Below the pieces are notes generated by a model, which saw only the letters and a list, made by a program, of their open reading frames with translations, was not told where the DNA came from and searched no databases. A program made the translations under genes and the position numbers. Source: Ampelocalamus luodianensis (Eukaryota; Streptophyta; Magnoliopsida; Poales; Poaceae). From it: a DNA stretch of 64,000 nt. The DNA lies in NCBI GenBank assembly GCA_036346255.1, contig CM070627.1, forward strand, positions 33,998,143-34,062,142, given 5' to 3'. This document shows, one piece after another, positions 1-10,626 of this stretch (position 1 is the first letter of the stretch; each line of letters begins with the position of its first letter).

Positions 1-212
1 CCTGAATCCGGACAAGATGATTTTTCTGCTAATTAAACTTGCGAATAGGTCCCTATTAATTAACGAAGCTTAAATCAAATCATGCCATGGAATCTCGTCC
101 AAGCTTAGATTTTTACCATAGCTTATTATTCTTTTTGTTTGAGGCTCCAAAATCATCATAGATGCTAATACTCAACAGCCTACAAGGCTACAACCGTCAG
201 GTTTCAGAGGCT
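1..212. other. Flanking low-copy DNA left of the hAT element
   Basis: AT-rich sequence with no recognisable gene or repeat. Its only clear role is as the left flank of the hAT insertion. The same locus resumes at 9669, after the right target duplication. Confidence 0.5.
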
Positions 213-220
213 ATTGCACC
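213..220. repeat. Left 8-bp target duplication of the hAT element
   Basis: ATTGCACC directly precedes the left terminus at 221 and is repeated exactly at 9661-9668. Eight-base duplications are diagnostic of the hAT superfamily. Confidence 0.85.
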
Positions 221-1320
221 TAGTCCTCGGAGTTGGGTCATGGTTTTCCGGACCAGCCCACGGCCCGGCCAGCATGGCATGACCAAAGCATGGCATAAAC
301 CCTACGGCCGGACTGGGCTTGAGTTTCGGGCATGTTGGGTGGCACCGCACAACCCGATCCCTTGGGCTGTGCTCGGGCCGGTACGGACCGAAAAGCCCAG
401 CGCAACACAACGGCATGCGGGAGTGTTGGTGGTCGTGCCGTCGTGGCCCGCAGTAGGGTGAGACTGTGACGGAGGGGAGGGAGATAGAGGCACCTCGCCG
501 AGGTATTCATCGTCGTGCCGCCACTATCGTCATCGTCCTCCACTCGTCCCCCATGTCGATTTTGTTGCCTCATTGCCGTCGGGCTCAAATCCTGTCCTGA
601 GACACCGCCGACATGAGAGGGAGAGCCATAGAGGGAAGGGGACAGATCCAGCCGCCGCTTAAACCCGACCGTTAGGGCCATGGCCGCCGCTAGAGGGAGA
701 GACTGAGTGAGGGGAAGGGATATGCAGGTGGCGGTCGACGGGGAGGGGAGCGCGAGAGAGGAGAGGGAGAGAGGTGGTGGTTGGCAGGGGGAGGAGAGTG
801 TGAGAGCGAGAGGGAGGGTGGCGGTGGCCGGCGGGGGAGGGAAGTGTGCCATAGCGAGACTGCAAGAGGGAGAGACTGAGATACACGGTCACATGGTGGG
901 ACAGAGCGACAGGGAGAGAGGCAATGAGAGATAGGTCACATAGGCGAAAGGCGCAACAATGGTCGAGCCTCAAGTGCAATGACTGACGAGGCATGCGAGG
1001 CAACAACGCTTACTAGTGCTTTTGTAGTCACAGGAAAAGAGGAAGAGCGCAAAGGGGAGTAGAGAGGCAACGAGCAAATGCAACGTTCCTCTCCTCCATG
1101 GCTGTAAAATCACCTCCTCTCTTCCTTTCGTCTCTACACAGTTCAAGAAACAAATTCCCTACTGTCGATAGCTCTCTATCCCTCATTCTCTCAATATATA
1201 TAGCAAGAACAAGAAGCCAGCAAGGGCCCGAGGGGCAAGAAAGCACGGCCCCGCACCCCCTCTAGTCCTCCTCCTAGGTAGGACGATGCTCACATCGGTG
1301 CTCGTCAACTCTCCACAAGC
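221..1320. other. 5' subterminal and untranslated region of the hAT element
   Basis: GC-rich and purine-rich sequence between the left terminus and the transposase start. It has many GAGAGGGAG runs at about 690-930 and GGCCC motifs at 240-400. The apparent ORFs here are low-complexity shadows. I see no coding signal before the transposase ATG at 1321. Confidence 0.55.
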
Positions 1321-2911
1321 ATGGGAGACCATGACATGGATGACCATCTTATGGACGGTACAGACGACTACAAGGACACCGCCTTTGAGAACTTCTCACC
1401 CTCACCATCACATGGCAGGATCGGAGGATCATCAACCCCACCATCCACATGTGTAAGGGAGGAGTGCTGGAAGCACATAACCAGGAATATCGACATTGTA
1501 AGCGGCTAAAGACCGATAATTGTAGTTTGTAATTATTGCAAAACTGAATTGATTGCAGATTCAGATGGAGGAACAGGACATCTGAATCGACACTACAAAG
1601 TGTGTCTACAAAAAGTTGGGACAGACACAAGGAGGAGGTGTACAAACGCAACTACACTTTTCGACCGATCTTACTTTAAGTATGTGGATGTACAACCCCC
1701 AAGTAGCACGCGATGAAATAACATGATTTATAATTTCGAAAGATTTACCTATTAGGATGGGCGAGAGCCATAATTTTGAAAGAATGATCCAACACAGCTT
1801 TTACCCACAGTACCAACATGTGAGTATAAGAACCACCAAATCTAATATTATAGCGATACAAAAGGGAGCTAGCTGCACTGAAAGAAAAATTCTTAAAAAT
1901 TACCTTTTCTTTTGCTTTTAACTTATGATATTTGGACTTCCTCTCACAAGCGAACTTGCTACCTTAGTGTTATTGCCTATTACTTAGATGACGAGTACAA
2001 CCTTAACAAGAGTCATAGGGTTTAGGTTAATGAATGATGCACACACCGGAGCCGAATGCATATTTGAGCTAATTCACTATTTCAAGATAGATAATAAGAT
2101 TCTTTCTACCACTCTTGATAATGTTTATGTGAATATGTTAGCCATGGACCTCACCCTCCGATTGCAGTCATATATAAGTGGATGTGTTCTCTACCAGAGG
2201 TGCGTATGTCACATCATCAACCCCGTTGTCCAAGATGGCATGGAGGTAATTGATGGATATTTGAACAATATCTGCTTCGCTGTTTGTTCCCTTTCAAATA
2301 GCGCACAAGTGGTTCCTAGGTTCCTATGGGGACCCCGAGTTATCTCCATAAGACCGAGACTAAGCATGGTTTTAAGGACATAACTCTGGACCTCCAGTAA
2401 ATGGATTCCAACTTAACTCAATCTAAGTGAGAGGCTTAACTGAAAACTAGAGCTCCGACGATCATGCACGCTGCTCCTCTGCGAGCACTACATGATTATC
2501 GATTCTCCAACAAGCCAAGCATTACACTTAGAGAGTTAAATAGGAAGCTATGAACAGTGAGCATGACTTATATTGGCCCCCAATATCAGCAACCAATATA
2601 CTCATACTCTCATACAACGTTGATCATATCCATACAACAAACATACATTAATAGTTCAAAAGACAACAACAATATAGTTTAAGTCTACAACTGTTACAAA
2701 CGGCCGATCGACCAAATTCAAATAAGAGTATTAAGTAGCAGCAGAAACAAGTAAATAAACCAAAAGACCAGCAGTGGTATGCCCATAACCCATCGGCAAC
2801 CGACTGGGAGTTAAATGATAGCATTACTCATCAGTGTCCGCCTAAATCAACACTGACAAGCTCATCGGGCTCGATATCTTCCTCACCTGTAAGCCAGTAG
2901 ACAAACTGGCT

Positions 2912-2935
2912 GAGTACAAAAGAGTACTCGCAAGC
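2912..2935 (-). promoter_or_regulatory. Conserved LTR hairpin GAGTAC/GTACTC, solo LTR in the hAT
   Basis: GAGTACAAAAGAGTACTCGC: a 6-bp inverted repeat with a short loop. It recurs at 18036, 41164, 47675 and 62834, and in degraded form at 34319, always on the LTR-end side of the TATTCGAATA block. Confidence 0.65.
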
Positions 2936-3251
2936 CTTACACAAATAAAAATTAGTTATGCATAAGACTGTTCCAAAGGATGGCTCATATTGGCTTAGTT
3001 TTGCAAAAGAGACGCAACAATGTACAACCTACACATACTAGTTTTTCAAGTGCCCTTTTCAAAATCAGATTTGAAGAAGTAAAGCATATGAATGTGTAAT
3101 GAATTGAATAACAAATAAATCATACAAATAGCAAAGTGGCTGTCCACTTTGAAACAACAACAAGCATGAACATCCCATTCATGACGAATACCGAGTTTAC
3201 CCACAAGTTTAATTCCAAGTCTAACAATAAGCAGCCACAATTTCAAGCGGT

Positions 3252-3320
3252 CGTCCATAACCGTGGACACGGCTATTCGAATAGATTTATACCCTGCAGG
3301 GGTGTACTACTTTACCCACA
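3252..3320 (-). promoter_or_regulatory. Conserved LTR motif with palindrome TATTCGAATA, solo LTR in the hAT
   Basis: CCGTGGACACGGCTATTCGA runs into ATAG, then ACCCTGCAGGGGTGTAC and TTTACCCACA. The same block recurs in LTRs A, B and D (34661-34729, 40814-40889, 55391-55456, 62488-62560). Function unknown. Confidence 0.7.
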
Positions 3321-6300
3321 CGACTTGATTAGCCCGTAAGCCTCCAGATGCCTCCGAAAATAGCATACTTCCTATGGTATGCCGACTGGGTAAATCAAGA
3401 CATAGTCATTTTTAGCAAGAAGATCCCATTGGGCTAAGTCCCTCAATCCAGGGCTCTTAGGAAACATAAGACATTACGGTCTCTATGCCCTATCGGCTCC
3501 TAAGGAACATAGGATTTAACGGTCCCATGCCCTTACAATTTCACCACCATGGGACTCAACACAACAAAACCTTCCCCTACTTAACCATACAGCACCCATA
3601 TACCGCGTGTGATAGCAAGAGTGTTGCTTGAACCGCAGGTACCCAAAGTTTGGTCCTTAATTGTCCAGACAAGTCCACCACTTACCCAAAGCTCATGCAC
3701 AAAACACCATCACTAACCAACACTTGTCCAGACCAAAAACTTCTTTAAAATGTCAGAATCTAACTCATAAAACAGATACAAAGATTTGGAACAAAAGTAT
3801 ATAAAGAAAGTTGTGTTTATCCCACAATTGTCGGGTTAATCCCGACAATTAAACTACTGTATCTAGACTTGCATGGCTAAGCAAACCCGAACAATATAAG
3901 TTTATACATACTATCTTAAGCATGTGGTGCTGGAATAATTCAAGGATAACCTCAATTAATTAGGATATAATTAAACTACACATCACAAAAATAGCGACCT
4001 TATCAAAATAGCATGCAAGTAATTATCATTGCATTATCTTAACAAAACTGGGATCAAATATGATACTGAAAGAAAGTTCAAAGGATACTTGCCTGGCTGG
4101 TATTCCAATTTTTTTCACTCTCGGTTGTGTAATCACTCGCTTGCGGCAGTTCGGACTCTAAGGAAATAACAACATCGAATAAACACCGAGAAATAGCCAA
4201 AAACTCATATTGCTCAAAAATGCATGAAATTTATACAGAAGCTAGATTATGATTTTAGATGAATTTAGGTACAAAAATTATTCCATTTGGAGTTTATATG
4301 AGAGAGTTATAGTAGTTTGAAAATCAGATTTCTAGAAAATGCTGAAAAATGGTGGTTCTCTGCACTGTTCACCCGAATTTAATTATTTTGTGAAAATTTG
4401 CAGAATTCTAGTGGAGATAAAAACTACATGGTTAAATATATAATAATATTTTATGGACAACCCAATTGGATTTATCCCATTTGGAGTTCATATGAATTTT
4501 CTAAGAATTTTCAAAGTTAATTCAATTTTTAGTGTAAAAATAATTCTTTTTTGTATTTTAAATTGGAATTAAATCCTTTTTATACACGGGATGACCTAGC
4601 CTCTGTCAATGAAAGATAGGTCCCTTGTATTTTCTTTTCTTTTCCATTTATTTCCTAAAGGAAAACACCTACCGACAAATCTAATCTTCTCATAATCATA
4701 TACTTAACCGATTCTCCGGTGTTGAATCCAATCACATACATAACACTCTCCGATCATATTCTCATATCTTGATCTAAATCCCATACTAACCTTCACTAAG
4801 GCATAATCAAGGTAGTTAATCCAACAAATAATTCCCGGACTCATAAACTTCCATCTACACAACCCTTCTAGTAGTTATATGAAATCCACCAAGTGATAAG
4901 CATATGACCATAACTAAATCCATCAATCATTCTCCGATATACTATTTAAGCTAATACTAACTATCAGCTCTACTAGTCTTGCCTTAGCAAATCACACTCG
5001 TAAGCACCAACATTTTCACCGAACAAGGTTTATTTGACTTACCGACATCTAATGAGCTTTACAATTATAATAACACATCCAACATTTAATAGCTCACTAA
5101 TAAATCAACTTACATCCATTTCACCGGACTAGTCGTGTACGACAACTACTAATCCAATCACATATGTGCCTCTACGATCGACTAATAATCATTTATCCAC
5201 TAATCCAATAGATAGTACAATTCCACCGACTCGGCATATGGGACTTACCTACTAAGTACATAACAAATCCAAATATTTATTCGCAACCAAATGATCAATT
5301 GCTACCTTCTCCAAATTCAAGCACAAATGACTCACATGACTATTACTTAAGACATCCCATCAATTTACTCATGATTAAAATACATCACTCGATTCAACAT
5401 CCATATCACGTTAAACATCATGACCTAAGCTATTCATCAAGTAATAAATCCGAAAATCCTTATGCGCTCTATCTCCTAAAATTACTAATCTAACATGAGA
5501 AAAAATCTACAATTAAAGTATTATCCAAATATTACCACTAACATCCATGCAACTTCAAAATAATATCATCCGATCAAGTAATCAACTCATATATTTAATC
5601 TAGCATCCACCGACCAACATCACACACATTTTGCCACAAAATCAAATTATTTCCATTCACCTACATATCGATACATAATCACGCCTACGTGCAATTACGA
5701 CCTTACCGGAGAATTATATCGGTCTTAAGTTACCAAAACATTTTTATAATTAAACATGCATAAATAGACGACATGCACATGACTAATATGCAACATGTAC
5801 GACTAATCTCATAACGCGGTAACAAAAATAATACTAAAGATTTTACCACAACGCTAGGCGTGTAAATCACCACCGGATGATGTCTTCTCGGCTCCGCGTC
5901 CACATCCACCGTAGTTGTTGCCATTTTCTTGTCCGTTCGGCCTCTCGTCCGCGTCCACCAAACCTCGCGTCCTTGGCTCGGCCGCCTCCGCCTCTGCGTC
6001 GCTGCGTGCCGTGCCGCATGAAGGCGCTGGACAGCGCCTTGGCACCCTCATGCTGCGCACTGGGGCCTCCTCTTCGCACCGGTCATCTCGTCGGGTACGT
6101 CGCTGGGCGGCTACTGCAGCGCCTTGGCCTTGCGTCCATGGCGCCTTGACGCCGTCATTTGTTTCTTGCCATTCCTTTACTCCTTTCTAGTCCTTCGGCT
6201 TGGGCATTTCAATAAAAGTTTAGTTAATTTGGGGTGCACAGATTTAGTAACCAAAATGGACTTGAGAGGAGGCAACTAATAAAGGCGTGGAAAAGGTTGG

Positions 6301-8758
6301 TGTTGTGTAGACTGTAGAATGGGCTTGGGAACATTTTTGCGTGCAGTCAAGACACGCATTGCCGCTGGCCATATCCCTTGGTGCCGCTGGCGCCGGCGTG
6401 CTGCCGTGCTCTCGGTGCACCTCGTCGCTGCCGCACCGCTCGCCTGCTACTGCAGCGCCTTAGCTTCTCCACCTCTACTCGCTGCTGCAATGCATGCACC
6501 GCAGCGCCTACAAGCCAGCAGCGAGAACCCTCCAACCTTGCTCCTCCTCCTCTGGCCACTGCATGCAATGCACCGGCCATGCACCACCAAGCCGCCCCCC
6601 ATGGCTGCTCGTTGCTACTCCTTCCAACCAGCTGCACAGCACAGTGTGTGCCCTTTCTTCATCCTTTCTTGCAAAATGCTCAAGAAAGCTTGCATGTGAA
6701 AACTGATGGTATGGATGGAGACCTTGTGTGATGAGGAAGACAAAGGTATGACATGCAGGGCTTGATTCTCAGTTTTTGGTCGGGATTTAGAGGAGAGAAG
6801 GTGTGGAGATGAGCTGTGTTCATGAGGAAGAAAAGGAACCGAACTATTTCTGTTTGGGGAGAACAACGTGAGGACAGGAGAATGGGAAATGCAGTGCTTT
6901 GCATGTTGGTTCGGCTGGGAGGTTTAAAGAAACGAATGGCAGTGGGTGTTTGGCTTGTATGCTGGATGGCAGTGAGTTATGTAAAGAAAAGAAGAAAGAT
7001 TGGCATGGGATGGGGCTATGGCATTGAGAGCTAAATAAAGAAATGAAAGATGGCAGTGTGTGGTTGTGTAGTTCTGTTGGGGACAGGAAAAAGGCAGGGG
7101 AGAAGCTGTTTGGCTGGTAATAAATTTTCGAATGAACAGTATTCGGTTGAAGAAAAACAAATAGCAGCAGGGAGTTCGGTAATTTTTGGACATAGTTGCC
7201 TAGCTCCAAAAATCATGAAATTTTTATGGAAGTTTCTTGACACAGTGATGCACAATGTATAATTTTTGCAGGGTTTTTCTTGTCCTGCATTCTTCCCTAT
7301 AATTATTTTAAGTACTAGTTTTGTTGGTTGTGTTCTGTTGGGGAGGAGATAAAAAACAGTGCAGTCCTTCCTCCATTTCTCCAACTCGTCCAAATGACCT
7401 TGCATGTGCGAATTAACCGCTATACTGGAACACTCTCACGATGACAATCGCAACGGTATAACATGCGTCGTCGGATTCTTGATTCTCGGTTGTGATTGCG
7501 AGGAGAGAAGTTGGGGAAAAGAAATAGACTCACAGATGTCTCGCCTGCGGTCGGTCGGACTGAAAAAGAGTAGCGGTACTAATGCATGCATCATGATTTT
7601 TGTAATGCATGCTAAAACAAGAAATCAAAGTAATTCAATTTAAATGCAGACTTTCAATTCGATTCGATTTTAAGAAGCAACATTTTAATTAAACATGTGA
7701 AAATTTTAAAACATTGCCAAATATTTATTAGATCGCCAAATTAAATATTAGCATCCCGATTCTGAAAATCAGGATGTTACAGTTACCGAAGTATAGCAGG
7801 GCCAACAATATTGCCCCAAGAAAATTTGGTTTTGACATGAAGGTGATGTGAAACTCAACATACATCATGATAAAGAAGTTACAAGGGTATGAAAAAATAA
7901 TAACTGACTTTGTCAATGCTAATCGTTAAAATAATGAATTATACTTACTGAAACGTATTGGACCGTTGTTACTCGTTTTCAAAAACAATTATGGTCTTTC
8001 TACAAAGCAACTAAGGAGTTATCCAGTGTTTACTACCATGCCTCATGCTTAGTGATCGATTATATTTAGCTAATTGCAAAGTCATTTGCTCAATATACAT
8101 ATGATGCACTTTTAGGGCCTGTGGTTGCACGGATGGAGGTAAAAAAAATTATCAAATATTTCGGCTCTATATCGCATCTCCATTGTTTTGCTACAATTTT
8201 TGATCCACACAAGTAGGACGCTTGAAAACTGCTACGGAGGGAACATGCCAGGCACTCGATCTGAATTTCTCCAAAGCTTTCAAGCATGTGAAAGACGAGC
8301 TCTTTCAAGTATTCCTTTTGTACCACAAAAAGCATGGCGCTAACGAGGAGTCATCGCATGCTTCAGAGCAAGCGGCGCAGCCATCCAAGGGAAGCATGAC
8401 GGCCCACTTGTGAAAGAGGATGAAGGGGAAGGAATCATGTTCTTCATCATATCAGTCGTCTACAAAGTGGAATCCACTTACAGAACTCAATCACTACCTC
8501 GCCCACAACTTTGTAGCCACCGATCCCGTTTTTTCGTCTGATAAGGTCAAGCTCCTCGAATGGTGGAGGGACAACCGTCGCATATTTCCCGTGCTATGCC
8601 ATTTCGCACGGGATATCCTGCTCATTCCGATGTTGACTATCTCTTTCGAGGCGACATTCAGTATGGTAGGGAGAATAATTAAAGAAAGGAAATCGTCCCT
8701 TACGTCCGAGACAGTAAAAGCAATCACATGCCTCAAGGATTGGCAGAAAAGCATATGA

Positions 8759-9660
8759 GTGACAACAACATTAATTGGAGGATCCTGAGATCGCGTATGT
8801 GTTAGTGGATCTCAACATCAAGTAGTCGATATGTATGCATGTATGTAGTTGCCGCACTCTTTTTCTTACTGAGAAACCCCACACTAGGGTGTAAGGTTTT
8901 TAACAAGGCAGTAACAATGTATCTGTAAAATATCAATGAAATTTCACCCCCTAAATATTTACTTGTCCATAATTTTGCGCAATTACTTGAATTTCTACAC
9001 CTTTTCCCCTCTTTTTTTCCTTCTCTCTTTTTCTCCTCATCTATTTTATTTTTTCCTCTTCTCCCTGTTACGGCTAGCAGTTGCCTCCTCCTCTCTTCCC
9101 CGGGCCTAATCCCTTCTTCAATCCTCTCTCAATCTACCCCTGGCTCCCCACACACTAGATTGGGGCATCAGGCAGCCACACCCCTCCTCAGTCCTCCATG
9201 CCCGGCCACCCCCCACCTTGGTCCCCTCTACGAGACTGCTATGGTGGCACCACCCTGCTTCCCATGCGGCGGCGGCAGGCAAGCACGATAGCGGCCGCAA
9301 CTATGGCCATGGCCTGGCGGTGGCAGGCAAGTGCACCGATGGACAAGGCGGGCAAGAGCGGCAGCAGCGGCGGCGGGCAAGCGCGGTTACCAAGGTACGC
9401 AATGTGTGACGTGCTCGTGCTGGCCTGACCCAACTGCGGCCTGTCATGCCAATGTGCAGTGCTGGGCCTTGCCGACGGGTTAATGTGAGCTTATCCATGC
9501 GGTTAGGCACTCTTCAAATAGGAATCCACCCAACTGCAGCCTGTCATGCTAATGTGCAGTGCTGGGCCTTGCCGGTGACGGTTTGTACCAGTACGGCACA
9601 GCACAGCACGCCGTGGCGCAAGGCCCGTCGTGTCACAGCACAGCCCGACTCACAGGATTA
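8759..9660. other. 3' untranslated and subterminal region of the hAT element
   Basis: Downstream of the transposase stop. Pyrimidine-rich at 9000-9160, then GC-rich with GGCGGCGGCAGGCAAGC-type repeats at 9260-9390. At 9428-9474 and 9528-9574 lies a 47-bp direct repeat with a 100-bp period that contains GCAGTGCTGGGCCTTGCCG. These are probably transposase-binding subterminal repeats. Confidence 0.55.
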
Positions 9661-9668
9661 ATTGCACC
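9661..9668. repeat. Right 8-bp target duplication of the hAT element
   Basis: ATTGCACC, identical to 213-220, directly after the right terminus. Confidence 0.85.
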
Positions 9669-10314
9669 AAGTCACTGACAGATCAATCGCTCCATAGGTT
9701 TGTCCTAGTTGCAAATGCAGTCTCTCCCGATCCAAAGACAGTCTGACTACAAGTAAGCAAACCATTGATGCTATGGGAAACTGATATATCAGCACAATGC
9801 CTACAACTTATTACTTTTTTAAAACTTGTAAGAAGCAGCTGCCTTCAATAATGCAGGAATTGGTAGGTAAGACCATGACAAATCTGACAGCCAGTGACGA
9901 CAAGATTGTAGCACACAATTATTTGGTTTAGCTTTGAAGGGCCAGACAGAGCTAACATGGAAGTCTATCAGTCTGATAAACATGGAAATCACTAAAAAAC
10001 GAGACTGAAGTAACCTAAGCACAGACTCATCTTGTGCGTTCTACAGAACTTTTCTCATCAGACCATACACATTGTTGGAGCACAAATCCTACAAGAAAAG
10101 TGCATTTCCATCGAAAATTTTCAGGGCTAAACATTGGCATTCAAAGACCTCAAAAACGAAGAATCTCCAGCCACATGGCCCACATTACTACATAATTTAC
10201 ACAGCATCATATCATAGTTCATACAGATACTAGTACTGCGCCAATTGGCAACTGGCATCAAGCAGAGTAGGTATATACTTGGGCGCGTGCTAGCTAGATC
10301 AGATCATAAGAGTA
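9669..10314. other. Presumed 3' flank and 3' UTR of the tetraspanin exon
   Basis: No coding signal and no repeat recognised. The part next to 10315 lies downstream of the minus-strand tetraspanin stop and probably contains its 3' UTR. No polyadenylation site could be placed with confidence. Confidence 0.4.
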
Positions 10315-10626
10315 TCAGACGTTGCCCCACTTGTAGCGACGGAAGAGGTCCTCGGTCTGGGCGTTCTTGAAGGCGCTGCAGCCGATGACATAGACGAAGA
10401 TGAGCACGACGGTGGCGACGATGAGCGCGACGTTGGCCTTGCGCCACTGGTCGCGCAGCGTGCCCAGCATGCCGGCCTTGCAGGAGCCGCAGCCGTAGCA
10501 GAGCTGGCTGGGGTCGTTGCTCCACGCGCCGCAGTCCGGGTCAGCCGCCGGGTTCGCCGGGTTCGTCCATACCGTCGGGCTCACGTACGCGTACCCGCAC
10601 ACCGTCGGCGGCTTGCAGCACCCGGA
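10315..10626 (-). CDS. Tetraspanin family protein, terminal exon only
   Basis: Encodes about 103 C-terminal residues of a plant tetraspanin, a four-pass membrane scaffold protein. Reading inward from a splice acceptor (TTTCCGCAG, ending at 10627), the exon begins SGCCKPP, part of the cysteine pattern of the large extracellular loop. CGYAYVSPTVW follows, then CGAWSN and LCYGCGSCKAG with further conserved cysteines. Next come the linker and the fourth membrane helix (VALIVATVVLIFVYVIGCSAF). The tail FRRYKWGNV ends at TGA (10315-10317). Full plant tetraspanins are about 270-285 residues, so the first three helices (an upstream exon at higher coordinates) are missing. I found no matching exon between 10627 and 15200. 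Either the intron has been expanded by transposons or this is an orphan exon. GC content is high, unlike the surroundings, and the reading frame is clean, which favours a real or recently functional gene. Confidence 0.88.
   Translation of the reverse strand, partial: SGCCKPPTVCGYAYVSPTVWTNPANPAADPDCGAWSNDPSQLCYGCGSCKAGMLGTLRDQWRKANVALIVATVVLIFVYVIGCSAFKNAQTEDLFRRYKWGNV

Larger units (their letters stand above)
2325..7781 (-). mobile_element. Solo LTR of a Tekay-like gypsy element, inside the hAT element
   Basis: The right end reads, on the minus strand, TGTAACATCC, the same LTR start as elements A, B and D. The left end TATGGGGACCC resembles the inverted LTR end of element A (TRTCGGGACCC). 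Flanks are GTTCC (2320-2324) and GTTAC (7782-7786), a 5-bp duplication with one mismatch. hAT coding sequence resumes on both sides. It holds the two conserved LTR motifs (TATTCGAATA at 3274, GAGTAC hairpin at 2912) but no gag or pol, so it is a solo LTR by inference. At 5.46 kb it is long. GC-rich stretches at 5860-6150 and 6340-6640 are non-coding as far as I can see. Confidence 0.75.
1321..8758 (+). pseudogene. hAT transposase (BED finger, RNase H-like core, hATC), interrupted
   Basis: Transposase of the hAT superfamily, which cuts and pastes DNA in the nucleus. The N-terminal part (1321-1660) has a BED-type zinc finger: an aromatic VREECWKHIT stretch, then CNYC, then HLNRHYKVC, with a stop in between. 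The core resumes near 1988-2320 (KIDNKILSTTLDNVYVN, then YQRCVCHIINPVVQDG), typical of the hAT DDE/RNase H fold. It is broken at 2324 by a solo LTR and continues after 7787 (YWTVVTRFQKQLWSFYKATK near 7950). The C-terminal dimerisation domain (hATC) is clear at 8480-8755, with FPVLCHFARDILLIPM and ATFSMVGRIIKERKSSL. Several frames are needed to follow it. The start was chosen because it is the first ATG in frame with the BED finger. Confidence 0.88.
221..9660 (+). mobile_element. Autonomous-type hAT DNA transposon, split by a solo LTR
   Basis: A 9440-bp element bounded by perfect 8-bp duplications (ATTGCACC). Its termini are imperfect inverted repeats: left TAGTCCTCGGAGTTGGG, right end read inward TAATCCTGTGAGTCGGG. 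Both subterminal regions (about 240-420 and 9440-9650) are rich in GGCCC/GGGCC and GTGCTG motifs, as in hAT elements whose transposase binds subterminal repeats. It encodes a BED-finger/hATC transposase on the plus strand. A 5457-bp solo LTR (2325-7781) interrupts it, so the element was about 4.0 kb before that insertion. It is dead because of the insertion plus frameshifts and stops. Confidence is high because TSD, termini and coding content agree. Confidence 0.9.

Noticed and set aside
5877..6190. GC-rich overlapping ORFs suggesting a gene
   Set aside because: Inside the solo LTR; alanine/arginine-rich translations in several frames are typical of GC-rich non-coding DNA.
6319..6731. Second GC-rich ORF cluster
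   Set aside because: Same reason; no domain and no conserved frame.
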